Shown here: one piece after another, positions 1 through 8,082 of the stretch
How the letters are laid out: each line of letters opens with the position of its first letter
Numbering within the stretch: position 1 is the first letter of the stretch
Source of the DNA: DASPRM01 sp035319065
Lineage (GTDB): Bacteria > Acidobacteriota > Terriglobia > Terriglobales > Acidobacteriaceae
Direction: 5' to 3'
Length of the DNA: 17,227 bases
NCBI GenBank assembly: GCA_035319065.1
Contig: DATHDM010000164.1
Coordinates: 1 to 17,227 of the forward strand
Notes under the pieces: generated by a model
The model's database searches: none
What the model saw: the letters and a program-made list of their open reading frames with translations, nothing else
Told to the model about the DNA's origin: nothing
Made by a program: the position numbers and the translations under genes

Positions 1-368
1 GCAAGCCTGCCGAAGCGGACGTACAGCCAGGCGAGAAACGCAACGATGATTGCTGCCGGTGCGATGAAGCAACTCCCGGCCACTAGAAGGCCGGCCCATC
101 CGCCGCGCAGATACCCGATATGTATGGCCAGTTCGCTCGAACTCGGACCTGGAATAAGGTTGCTCGCCCCCAGCAGGTCCAGAAATTTCTCGCGCGAAAG
201 CCATCCTCGGCGGCGCACCAACTCATCTTCCATCATGGCGATATGCGCCGCCGGGCCTCCGAAAGCGGTTGTTCCCAGCCGCAGGAAGAACCCGGCGAGC
301 TCACCTAGGGAAGCCTTCCCCGAGGAACGGACACCGGCGGAGATTTCGGCGGCAGCCCGCTCAGGCAT
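1..368 (-). CDS. chrA: Chromate transporter (CHR family), N-terminal part; gene leaves the window
   Basis: Only the first 122 codons are present; the gene continues beyond base 1. CHR proteins are inner-membrane transporters, classically chromate exporters, often built from two homologous halves. The visible part has the hallmarks of the N-terminal CHR domain: an FGGPAAH motif at residues 36-42, a following W at about 56, and NLIPGPSSSELAIHIGY at 70-86, matching the family's PGP...E(L)A...G.R pattern. A hydrophobic segment at about 92-117 is the first clear membrane span. Start: ATG at 368 has GGGGAGGGGAAAGG a little far upstream; an in-frame ATG at 401 is an alternative with GGAAG just before it. 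The gene lies 40-73 bases behind the glycosidase on the same strand, so it may be read through from it. Chromate specificity cannot be judged from this fragment. Confidence 0.85.
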   Translation of the reverse strand, partial: MPERAAAEISAGVRSSGKASLGELAGFFLRLGTTAFGGPAAHIAMMEDELVRRRGWLSREKFLDLLGASNLIPGPSSSELAIHIGYLRGGWAGLLVAGSCFIAPAAIIVAFLAWLYVRFGRL

Positions 369-440
369 GACCTCGCAACCTTTCCCCTCCCCGCCGGGCA
401 TCGCTTCCGAGGGATCCGACGCCGCCAAACTGTAAGCAGA

Positions 441-2096
441 TCACGGCGATTGCCCCAGTTGCAGTCTGGGTACGGTATAGAGCTTCACGCGCAGCAGCTC
501 AAATCCATGCGCCGCCAGCGAGATGTCGCGCCCCTGATTATCCTGATCGCCATTCAGGCGGCGCTTCGTGACCCACGCTCCTTGCACGCGTGAGCCTTGT
601 TCGACGCTCGCGATTCCAGCAACCCCTTCTCCCTCCTCGATGTCTTTCGCCACCGTAATGGTCAGAGCCGCGCCCCCAATCAGAAACTCGTCGGGAGCTG
701 TCTGCACCAAAATCATGGCCCCGTCCTCTTGCAGGATCGTCCTGGCCGGCCAGGATCGCGCCAGCGTCGCCGTAAAGAGATACCCTCCCAGAGATACCGT
801 CTGCGTAGGACGAGGGCTGTTGACGTGAAGCACCAGGGCGCGCGTTCTTCCCTCCCGCTGGGCTTGCGGCAGAATATCCTCCAACTGTCGCAGGATCGAA
901 TAGCTCTGCGCTACAGCATTCTTCTCCTCGCTTCCCTTCGCCTCTCCGTCAGGGATGCTGTCAACCGCAAAAGGGCAAAATCCGAAGGCGCGCGCCTGTC
1001 CGTACGCATAGAACGCATTGAAGGGAGCCATGTCCAGGCGCGCCTCGGGGACAAATACGGCATTGCGGCGCTCGTTGTAGCGCTCGATCCAATACTCGAA
1101 GTTCGGCCAGTAAATGTCGGGGGAAAAGAAGTCCAGTGCGGGCGCTGCCGCGCGGTAGATCTCCAGATAGTAAGGATGAGGACCTCCGCTCGGATATTCT
1201 CCTGCCCGCTCACCTGGTGCGGGCAACTGGGCGTTTACGTAGAAAGGAAGCGGGTATTCTTTCTTCCCCGCGGCTGCTACCTGTCCGATGTAGCTGGCGT
1301 AGTTCCACGCTGTGAACACCTCCGGTGCCGCCCCGCTGAAAGCTTCCTTCCAGGTGCGCCCGTTTTCGTTCCACGCCCGATTCAGTTCGGGCGAAAAGCC
1401 CTCCCGGTGTTCACGCAAATACCGCAGAAGATCGGGCGGCGCCGGCCCTTCGAAAAGGCGATCCGCTTCCCCAGAATGCTCTCGCCGGCTGCCCAGGATT
1501 CCAACCTCGTTCTCCACCTGAACCATCAGCACCGTCTGCTGCCTTGAATCGATTTCCTTCACGTGCCGCATCAGCGCGCTAAAGGCGCGCGTATCCGCGT
1601 TCAGGTTCTCCCGAGAGAGCGCCGAAAGCATCTCCAGGGGACGGCCGTCGGGCGTGACCACCCGGCGAAAGCGCTTGGGATTTTTCTTTACCCACTCCGG
1701 CGTGTAGCTGGAGAACGCGTTCTTCCAACTGCCAAACCACAACAAGACCAGATGCAGGTTGTGAGCACGGGCTTGCTGAATCCAGTGATCCAGAATCGCA
1801 AACTCAAAGGTCCCCTCAACCGGCTCAATCTGTTCCCAGGCGACGGGCACCAGCACGGTGTTGATCTGAAATCGCGCCAGCCGCGGCAGAATCTCGTCGG
1901 CTTGAGCCGCCGTCCCTGCCGCCGAGTTGCTTAGTTCGCCCCCGAAAACGATAAACGGCCGATCGGCGACGATGAACTGGGTAACCCCCGAAGCGCGGTC
2001 AAGGTGAGGGGGGTGCTGCGCAGCCAGACCACCACCGCCCATCAAGGCACCCAGCCAAACCGAAGCCACAAGCCAGACCATCGCCCATCGCTTCAA
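441..2096 (-). CDS. Secreted GH35-type (DUF5597-like) beta-galactosidase-like glycoside hydrolase
   Basis: A 551-residue protein with an export signal (MKRWAMVWLVASVWLGALMG, A-rich cleavage region near 24-27) followed by a (beta/alpha)8 glycosidase domain. Family features: FIVFGGELSNSA at about 48-59, VAWEQIEPVEGTFEF at 85-99, MVQVENEVG at 191-199 with E197 as the likely acid/base, and VFVPEARLD at 347-355 with E351 as the likely nucleophile. The C-terminal 150 residues look beta-rich and resemble the extra domain of DUF5597 proteins. Expected reaction: hydrolysis of terminal beta-galactosides or related beta-glycosides in the periplasm or outside the cell. Start: TTG at 2096 is preferred over ATG at 2081 because GGAAAGGAG ends 7 bases before it and it adds the KR of the signal n-region; the frame stays open to 2297 but without signal-peptide character. 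The exact substrate is not visible. Confidence 0.86.
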   Translation of the reverse strand: MKRWAMVWLVASVWLGALMGGGGLAAQHPPHLDRASGVTQFIVADRPFIVFGGELSNSAAGTAAQADEILPRLARFQINTVLVPVAWEQIEPVEGTFEFAILDHWIQQARAHNLHLVLLWFGSWKNAFSSYTPEWVKKNPKRFRRVVTPDGRPLEMLSALSRENLNADTRAFSALMRHVKEIDSRQQTVLMVQVENEVGILGSRREHSGEADRLFEGPAPPDLLRYLREHREGFSPELNRAWNENGRTWKEAFSGAAPEVFTAWNYASYIGQVAAAGKKEYPLPFYVNAQLPAPGERAGEYPSGGPHPYYLEIYRAAAPALDFFSPDIYWPNFEYWIERYNERRNAVFVPEARLDMAPFNAFYAYGQARAFGFCPFAVDSIPDGEAKGSEEKNAVAQSYSILRQLEDILPQAQREGRTRALVLHVNSPRPTQTVSLGGYLFTATLARSWPARTILQEDGAMILVQTAPDEFLIGGAALTITVAKDIEEGEGVAGIASVEQGSRVQGAWVTKRRLNGDQDNQGRDISLAAHGFELLRVKLYTVPRLQLGQSP

Positions 2097-2189
2097 AGGA
2101 GCTCTCCTTTCCTCCGCGCCGGGTTGGCAACGACTATCACGCCAGCTCTCAAGACTCGACTGGAACTGCGGTAACCCCCTGGTTGACCG

Positions 2190-2203
2190 TGTAAACGTAT
2201 CAA
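2190..2203. promoter_or_regulatory. LacI-family operator-like sequence upstream of the GH35 gene
   Basis: TGTAAACGTATCAA has the central CG and flanking A/T arms of LacI/CcpA-type operators and agrees with TGWAARCGYTWNCA at 12 of 14 positions. It lies 94 bases upstream of the TTG start of the secreted glycosidase, where a sugar-responsive repressor site would make sense. The right half is imperfect and no LacI-type regulator gene is in the window, so this is a weak call. Confidence 0.22.
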
Positions 2204-2495
2204 ATTCTCTCGGGATATGACTAAGAGAGACGTGTTTGGCGGTTGGAGTCGAGGCGAGAGCACGAAATCTTCCCGAAAAAGACGCCCCAGCGACCACATT
2301 TTTTTATGAGCGAATATGTCGATTTTGGAACGATTGTCCGTCGTAGAGATGCACCCGGAGAAGGGTTTTGGAGGCGTGGATGCCGGCAGGCGAACAGGGA
2401 CGAAATAAGTTTCATCTTTCTGCGGTCCGGCGAATCGTATTGGGAAGAAAAAGAAGCGTGCGCCGTGGATGTCAACGAGGGGTGCGTTGGCGCAG

Positions 2496-2527
2496 GGTAA
2501 GGCAGCATTACCGCAGTGAGACTGCGG
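2496..2527. repeat. Two overlapping short inverted repeats upstream of the efflux operon
   Basis: GGTAA at 2496-2500 pairs with TTACC at 2508-2512, and CCGCAGT at 2511-2517 pairs perfectly with ACTGCGG at 2521-2527 around a GAG loop. The arms share two bases, so in RNA only one hairpin could form at a time. As DNA, the second repeat (17 bp with an odd centre) could be an operator about 120 bases before the adaptor start. No function can be shown. Confidence 0.3.
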
Positions 2528-2646
2528 AACCACCGCCAGATTGGTCCTATCTTGGCATTCCACAAAAGTACTGAAGAAAATGATGTGTGCGAAAGCGGCG
2601 CCACGTCGGCGGTCATTTGGGCAGTTGTACAGATGCAGAGGATTCT

Positions 2647-3771
2647 ATGGCGAAACGGATGATTCTGATGTTGGTGGTGGCGGCGATGCTGCTCACCGGC
2701 CTGGGTTATTTCAAGATGCGGCAGGTTCAGGCAGCGGTGAAAGCCAACACCTTCCAGCCGCCACCGGAAGCTGTTACGACGATCGTTGCGCGACAAGACA
2801 CGTGGCCGACGACCCTGAGCGTGGTCGGGACGATGGTCGCGGTGCACGGCGTCACGGTCAGCGCCGATCTCCCTGGAATTGTCGAGAAAATCAGTTTTGA
2901 TTCCGGCACCATGGTCCGCGAGGGAGAAGTATTGGTAGAGCTGGACACGCGCCAGGAACGAGCCCAGTTGGCCGCCATGGAGGCGCAACGCGATCTGGCC
3001 AGGATCAACCATGAACGCTACCAGCAGTTGGCGAAAGAAGGCGTGATCTCCCGGATGGACTACGACAAGGCAGCTGCCGACCAGAAGCAGACCGAGGCCA
3101 ATGTGGCAGAGATCCGAGCAACCATCGAGCGCAAGACGATCAAAGCGCCGTTCTCGGGAGTCCTGGGTATACGACAGGCGAATTTGGGGCAGTACTTGTC
3201 TGCGGGCAGCGCCATTGTGCCCCTGCAGTCCTTGAACCCGATCTATGTGAATTTCAGCGTGCCTCAGGACGTGCTCGCCCAGGTGCGAGTGGGGCACTCC
3301 GCCCGGCTCACCACGGAGAACCTGGCCGGGCTTGAGTTCACGGGGCGCGTGAACGCCATCGATTCGGTTGTGGACCAAGCCACGCGTAACGTGCAGGTGC
3401 AGGCAACTCTGGCCAATCCTGAAGGCAAGCTGCGTCCCGGCATGTTTGCTCAGGTTGAGGTCGGGGTGGGCGCTAAGCGCTCCGTGATTCCACTGCCGGC
3501 GTCTGCAATCAGCTACGCGCCCTTCGGTGATTCGGTCTTCATAGTTACGGATCTCAAAGACCCTAAGGGAAACCCTTACCGCGGGGTGCGGCAGCAGTTC
3601 GTCAAGGTAGAAGGCGCGCGCGGCGATCAGGTAGGTGTAGTGTCCGGGCTCAAACCTGGCGACGAGGTTGTGACCTCGGGCGTCTTCAAGTTGCGCAACG
3701 GCGCTGCCGTGGCTGTGAACAACAAAGTACAGCCCGGCAACAACCCCAGCCCCAAGCTTGAGGACAACTAG
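2647..3771 (+). CDS. RND efflux periplasmic adaptor subunit (membrane fusion protein, HlyD/AcrA type)
   Basis: A 374-residue adaptor that links the inner-membrane RND pump to an outer-membrane channel. Residues 5-20 form a hydrophobic signal or anchor; there is no lipobox Cys, so it is probably not a lipoprotein. The two halves of the lipoyl domain (about 72-104 with LPGIVEKISFDSGTMVREGE, and 163-196 with IKAPFSGVLG) flank a helical hairpin at about 105-162. Beta-barrel and membrane-proximal domains follow, with NPEGKLRPGMFAQVEV typical of the barrel. Start: ATG at 2647 is chosen because AGAGGA lies 6 bases upstream and the signal begins at once; the frame is open upstream to 2587 with a non-membrane-like extension. 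The stop codon overlaps the permease start by one base (TAGTG), showing translational coupling. The substrate is unknown. Confidence 0.93.
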   Translation: MAKRMILMLVVAAMLLTGLGYFKMRQVQAAVKANTFQPPPEAVTTIVARQDTWPTTLSVVGTMVAVHGVTVSADLPGIVEKISFDSGTMVREGEVLVELDTRQERAQLAAMEAQRDLARINHERYQQLAKEGVISRMDYDKAAADQKQTEANVAEIRATIERKTIKAPFSGVLGIRQANLGQYLSAGSAIVPLQSLNPIYVNFSVPQDVLAQVRVGHSARLTTENLAGLEFTGRVNAIDSVVDQATRNVQVQATLANPEGKLRPGMFAQVEVGVGAKRSVIPLPASAISYAPFGDSVFIVTDLKDPKGNPYRGVRQQFVKVEGARGDQVGVVSGLKPGDEVVTSGVFKLRNGAAVAVNNKVQPGNNPSPKLEDN

Positions 3772-6700
3772 TGAAGTTCACCGATCTGTTCATTAAGCGG
3801 CCGGTTCTCGCCATCTGCGTGAACCTGGTGATTCTGATCGCGGGCGTGCAGGCTATTCGCTCCCTGAGCGTGCGCCAGTACCCCCGTAGCGACATCGCAG
3901 TCGTACAGGTCACCACGGTTTATACCGGCGCCAACGCCGACCTGGTACGAGGGTTCATTACCACCCCGCTGGAGCGCGTGATCGCCAGCGCCGACGGCAT
4001 CGACTACATGGAATCGTCGAGCGCGCAGGGCCTCAGCACCATCACCGTACACCTCAAGCTCAACTACGATACCAATGCCGCCCTCACGCAGGTGCAGGCC
4101 AAGGTCGCGCAGGTTCGCAATGATCTCCCCCCCGAGGCTGAGGCCCCGGTGATCGAGCTGCAGACCGCCGATACTGAATTCGCTTCGATGTACCTCGGGT
4201 TCTCTTCTTCCGACCTGGACCAGAACCAGATCACTGATTACCTCACGCGCGTCGTCCAGCCCAAGTTGAGCGCCATAAGCGGCGTGCAACGAGCGGATAT
4301 CCTCGGCAAACGCACCTTTGCTATGCGCGTCTGGCTCAAGCCAGAAAAGATGGCGGCGCTTGGCATTTCCCCTTCCCAGGTGTGGGACGCCCTGGCCAAC
4401 AACAACTACCTGTCGGCCCTGGGGCGGACCAAAGGTTCGATGGTATCGGTGAATCTGGTAGCCAATACCGACCTGCGCACGGCGGAAGAATTCCGCCAAC
4501 TGGTGGTGAAGCAGGACAAGGGGACCATCGTCCGCCTGGGTGAGATTGCCGACGTGGTGCTGGGCGCCGAGACCTACGATGAGGATGTTCGCTTTAACGG
4601 AGAGTCCGCCACCTTCATGGGCGTGTGGGTATTGCCTACGGCCAACTCCCTCGAGGTCATCAAAAAGGTTCGGGAAGCTATCCCGGGGATCAGAGAGCAA
4701 TTGCCGGCTGGCATGAAGGTTGGCATACCCTACGATTCGACGGCGTACATTCAGGATGCGATCAAAGAAGTCTTGAGCACGCTGAGCGAGACGCTGCTCA
4801 TCGTCATTGTTGTCATTTTTCTCTTCCTGGGCTCCTTCCGGTCGGTGCTGATCCCGGTCGTCGCTATTCCCATCTCGCTGATCGGTGCTGTTTTCCTCAT
4901 GCTGGTGGCCGGATTCACCATCAACCTGCTGACTCTGCTGGCCATCGTGCTCTCGGTGGGCCTGGTGGTGGACGACGCTATCGTGATGGTGGAAAACGTC
5001 GAACGCCACCTGCATGAAGGCAAGAGCCCTAATCGTGCGGCCATTGATGCCGCCCGCGAGCTGGTAGGCCCGATTATCGCCATGACCATCACCTTGGCCG
5101 CGGTCTATGCGCCGGTGGGCATTCAGGGCGGACTGACGGGCGCGCTGTTCCGCGAATTTGCGTTCACCTTGGCCGGCGCCGTCGTCGTATCCGGAATTGT
5201 TGCCCTGACACTGTCACCGATGATGGGTTCCAGGTTGCTGCGCGCGGGGGACACGGAGCGCGGTTTTGCCGGCTGGGTGAATCGCCGCTTCGAGAACGTG
5301 CGCAGCGCGTACTCGCGAACCCTCGCGGGTACGTTGCAATACCGGCCTGTGGTTCTCGGCGTGTGGGTGATCGTGGCGTTGCTCATCGTGCCCTTCTACT
5401 TGTTCTCCCAGCGCGAGCTTGCTCCGGCCGAGGACCAGGGTGTGGTTTTTGGAGTGGTGCAAGCTTCCGCCAACGCAACCATTGACCAGACCAAGCTGTT
5501 CTCCTCGCAGATCTACGACGTCTATCACTCCTTCCCCGAAAGCGAGAGCATCTTTCAGATCATGGATCCCACGGGCGGCTTCGGCGGCATGGTCACCAAA
5601 CCCTGGAGCCAGCGCAAGAAAACCGCTCAGCAGCTTCTGCTTCAGTCGACGGGTCCGCTGTCGAAGATCGCCGGCGTTCGCGTAATTCCCCTCACTCCGC
5701 CGCCACTCCCGGGCGGAGGAAATTTCCCCGTCGATTTCGTCATTGCATCGTCGGCCGAACCGCAGCAGCTTGCAGCTATCGCCAACCAACTGGTGGCCAA
5801 AGCCTTCGCGAGCGGCATGTTCATCTATGCCGACTCGGACTTGAAATTTGACCAGCCCCAGGCCGAGGTCGTATTTGACCGCGACAAATTGCGCTCCCAG
5901 GGAGTTGACCTGAGCCAGGCCGGCAAGGACCTTTCCACCATGCTCGGTGGGAATTACGTCAACCGGTTCAGTATCCAGGGTCAAAGTTACAAGGTCATTC
6001 CCCAGGTCAAGCGCGTGGAACGTCTAACTCCTGATCAATTGGCTCAGATCTATGTCAGGGGAGCGGATAACCGGCTGGTCCCATTGTCGACCTTCGCCAC
6101 CCTAAAGACGACCACCGAGCCCCGCGAGCTCAAGAAATTCCAGCAGCTCAATGCGGTACGGATCCAGGGAGTGATTCCGCCGGGAGTTCCCCTCGATCAG
6201 GCGCTGCGATTCCTGGAGAACGAGGCCAAGGCGATGCTGCCGCAGGGCTTCAATGTTGACTACGCGGGCGAATCGCGCCAGCTGCGGGTTGAGGGAAGCA
6301 AATTTCTTGGCACGTTCTTGTTGTCGGCAGTCTTGATCTATCTTGTGCTGGCGGCACAGTTCGAGAGTTTTCGCGACCCCTTTATAGTTCTCGCCGGCTC
6401 GGTGCCACTGGCCATCTCTGGCGCACTGTTGTTTTCCTTCCTCGGGTTCACCACACTCAACATCTACAGCCAGGTAGGATTGATCACCTTGGTTGGTCTG
6501 GTATCAAAGAACGGCATCCTGATCGTGGAGTTTGCGAACCACCTCCAGGAGACAGGAAAGGAAAAGCTGGCTGCGGTCACTGAAGCGGCCACCACTCGTC
6601 TGCGCCCCATTCTTATGACAACCGCCGCCACCGTGGTCGGTCATTTTCCGCTGGTGTTGGCGAAAGGCCCCGGAGCGGGCGCGCGCAACAGCATTGGCAT

Positions 6701-6854
6701 CATGCTGGTGAGCGGTATGATCATCGGAACGATATTTACATTGTTTGTGGTTCCGTCCGTCTACATGCTCGTCGCAAGAAGGCATGTTGCACTCCGATCG
6801 GAGGAGGATCGGCCGGAAGACAGTGTCCCCGAACTGTCTGCGGCTACGCTGTAA
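3771..6854 (+). CDS. RND efflux permease (HAE1/AcrB-MexB-type inner-membrane pump)
   Basis: A full-length 1027-residue RND transporter. It starts with the family's FIKRPVLA segment, followed by TM1, the first periplasmic porter loop, TM2-6 (about 337-490), a second large loop and the last TM block. The proton-relay residues are present: the Asp pair in GLVVDDAIVMVEN (D401, D402) and the Lys in GLVSKNGILIVEF (K913). It should drive proton-coupled export of small amphiphilic compounds from the periplasm and inner membrane. It begins at a GTG that shares its G with the adaptor's TAG stop, so the two are one operon. No outer-membrane factor or TetR/MarR regulator is adjacent, and the next gene is convergent, so a TolC-like channel must come from elsewhere. 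The closest known subgroup seems to be MexK/MdtB-like pumps, but that is an impression, not a search. Confidence 0.95.
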   Translation: MKFTDLFIKRPVLAICVNLVILIAGVQAIRSLSVRQYPRSDIAVVQVTTVYTGANADLVRGFITTPLERVIASADGIDYMESSSAQGLSTITVHLKLNYDTNAALTQVQAKVAQVRNDLPPEAEAPVIELQTADTEFASMYLGFSSSDLDQNQITDYLTRVVQPKLSAISGVQRADILGKRTFAMRVWLKPEKMAALGISPSQVWDALANNNYLSALGRTKGSMVSVNLVANTDLRTAEEFRQLVVKQDKGTIVRLGEIADVVLGAETYDEDVRFNGESATFMGVWVLPTANSLEVIKKVREAIPGIREQLPAGMKVGIPYDSTAYIQDAIKEVLSTLSETLLIVIVVIFLFLGSFRSVLIPVVAIPISLIGAVFLMLVAGFTINLLTLLAIVLSVGLVVDDAIVMVENVERHLHEGKSPNRAAIDAARELVGPIIAMTITLAAVYAPVGIQGGLTGALFREFAFTLAGAVVVSGIVALTLSPMMGSRLLRAGDTERGFAGWVNRRFENVRSAYSRTLAGTLQYRPVVLGVWVIVALLIVPFYLFSQRELAPAEDQGVVFGVVQASANATIDQTKLFSSQIYDVYHSFPESESIFQIMDPTGGFGGMVTKPWSQRKKTAQQLLLQSTGPLSKIAGVRVIPLTPPPLPGGGNFPVDFVIASSAEPQQLAAIANQLVAKAFASGMFIYADSDLKFDQPQAEVVFDRDKLRSQGVDLSQAGKDLSTMLGGNYVNRFSIQGQSYKVIPQVKRVERLTPDQLAQIYVRGADNRLVPLSTFATLKTTTEPRELKKFQQLNAVRIQGVIPPGVPLDQALRFLENEAKAMLPQGFNVDYAGESRQLRVEGSKFLGTFLLSAVLIYLVLAAQFESFRDPFIVLAGSVPLAISGALLFSFLGFTTLNIYSQVGLITLVGLVSKNGILIVEFANHLQETGKEKLAAVTEAATTRLRPILMTTAATVVGHFPLVLAKGPGAGARNSIGIMLVSGMIIGTIFTLFVVPSVYMLVARRHVALRSEEDRPEDSVPELSAATL

Positions 6855-6905
6855 GCACGCCTCGGCATGCTTGAGCGGTGCAACAAGGAGCTGTCCCGAA
6901 GTTCG

Positions 6906-8036
6906 CTATTGTTTCCCCGTGAGCTGCCGAATCAGGGTCGCCTCCGCCTCCCGGTAGGGGGTGCCGTCAGGATGCAGCACCTCATGGAACCAGACCGGGG
7001 GCTGGTGGGAAATGTAGGGGTGGTCCCAGGACTCCCAGGGATAGTAGGTCTGAGTCTTGCCGGCCACCAATCCCCAATTGATCGCTCCCACGCGCTCCTG
7101 CTTGGCGATGGGCAAAATGGTGTCGAACGTGCTCCCTATCGAGCGTGCCATGTACTCGGTGCAGATCACCGGCCGCTTCTCCTTCTTCAGCCACGCCACC
7201 TGGCGGCGGAAATATTCTGGCCAACTGTAGTTATGGAAGGTAATGATGTCGGACTCGTGCAGTTGGATCTGATGGAGCTCGCCCAGGTCGGAGCCATCCG
7301 GCGATGTGTCCACTCCCCATATTCCGCTGGTAAGCGGCTGCACCGGATTGGCCGCCCGCGCCCACTCGAACACCTGCGGGAGAAGCACTTTGACGCGTGC
7401 CGCCTTGTCTTTGAGCTCATCCGCGGGATAGAGGCCGAGGCTGTCGGAGCCCGGCTCGTTCCACACGTCCCAGGCAAGAATGCGCTCATCCTTGGCGAAG
7501 GCGCCGACCACACCGCTGACGTAGGCCTTCAGCCGCGGATATTGGCTCGGATCGGCCAGCGCACGCGCTCCCGGACTCTGCACCCATCCTGAATTGTGAA
7601 TGCCCGGCGCCGGCGGGTGCTGCCGCCCCAGATGCGGCGACGGGTCCCAGCAGGAATCAAACAGCACCAGCATGGGGCGAATGTGGTGGCGGGCGGCAAT
7701 CGCCAGGAAGCCGTCAATGCGCTTCTGAGTGCCCGGAGCGTCCTGCTGCCAGAGCAGGTCGTGCAGAAAGACGCGCATTGTGTTCATCCCCAGAGCTTCC
7801 GCCCAGCCGAATTCCTGATCGATCTGGTCGGGATCGAACGTCTCCGCCTGCCACATCTCCAATTGATTGATGGCCGACCTGGGGATGTAATTGCTGCCCA
7901 CGAGCCACGGCTGTTGCGCATACCATTCATTGGCCTTCTGCTCGGTCCAGCGAGCAGTTCCCGCCCACGCCAACGCCGAGCAAAGCGCCAGCGCGATGGG
8001 AATCAACCCTGTCAGGACACACTTCAATCTGCACAT
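6906..8036 (-). CDS. Secreted GH5-like (cellulase-superfamily) glycoside hydrolase
   Basis: A 376-residue protein with a signal peptide (about 1-26, cleavage near ALAWA) and a single (beta/alpha)8 domain. The GH-A clan marks are clear: MRVFLHDLLW at 87-96 (beta-3 region), ILAWDVWNEPGS at 186-197 with E194 as likely acid/base, ITFHNYSWPEY at 265-275, and VICTEYMAR at 290-298 with E294 as likely nucleophile. Such proteins are often annotated as endo-1,4-beta-xylanase or cellulase-like, but the substrate cannot be read from the sequence. Start: ATG at 8036 has GGAG 8 bases upstream. It begins 46 bases after the encapsulin stop on the same strand, so it may be the third gene of that transcript, although the encapsulin and its cargo are cytoplasmic and this enzyme is exported. 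It converges on the RND gene with about 50 bases between stops and no clear terminator hairpin. Confidence 0.87.
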   Translation of the reverse strand: MCRLKCVLTGLIPIALALCSALAWAGTARWTEQKANEWYAQQPWLVGSNYIPRSAINQLEMWQAETFDPDQIDQEFGWAEALGMNTMRVFLHDLLWQQDAPGTQKRIDGFLAIAARHHIRPMLVLFDSCWDPSPHLGRQHPPAPGIHNSGWVQSPGARALADPSQYPRLKAYVSGVVGAFAKDERILAWDVWNEPGSDSLGLYPADELKDKAARVKVLLPQVFEWARAANPVQPLTSGIWGVDTSPDGSDLGELHQIQLHESDIITFHNYSWPEYFRRQVAWLKKEKRPVICTEYMARSIGSTFDTILPIAKQERVGAINWGLVAGKTQTYYPWESWDHPYISHQPPVWFHEVLHPDGTPYREAEATLIRQLTGKQ

Positions 8037-8082
8037 TGCAAAAGCTCCGGTTGCGTATCTTCAATCAGGTGGACGGAACTCA

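Larger units (their letters stand above)
2097..2646. other. 550-base intergenic region between divergent glycosidase and efflux operon
   Basis: No convincing gene is present. The open frames here (for example plus 2243-2500 and minus 2221-3378) lack recognisable motifs, have poor starts, or run far into the adaptor gene on the other strand. Both neighbours are transcribed away from this gap, so it should hold two promoters. I could not pick unambiguous -35/-10 pairs. It does contain a LacI-type operator-like sequence and two overlapping small inverted repeats, listed separately. Bases from about 2220 to 2460 look less GC-rich than the flanking genes. Confidence 0.6.

Noticed and set aside
597..1547. 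316-residue plus-strand frame opposite the GH35 gene
   Set aside because: Arg-rich low-information sequence antisense to a clear glycosidase.
2243..2500. 85-residue plus-strand frame in the large intergenic gap
   Set aside because: No SD, no motif and no membrane or helix pattern; the composition looks random.
2221..3378. 385-residue minus-strand open frame across the adaptor gene and the upstream gap
   Set aside because: No recognisable motif, His/Arg-rich composition, and it is antisense to the adaptor protein for most of its length.
3768..5015. 415-residue minus-strand open frame opposite the RND permease
   Set aside because: Rich in His, Gln, Asp and Arg with no domain; it is the complement of a highly recognisable RND gene in a GC-rich genome.
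6855..6905. Terminator between the convergent RND and GH5-like genes
   Set aside because: Only a GCATGC palindrome and weak pairings; no stable stem with a T-run could be found.
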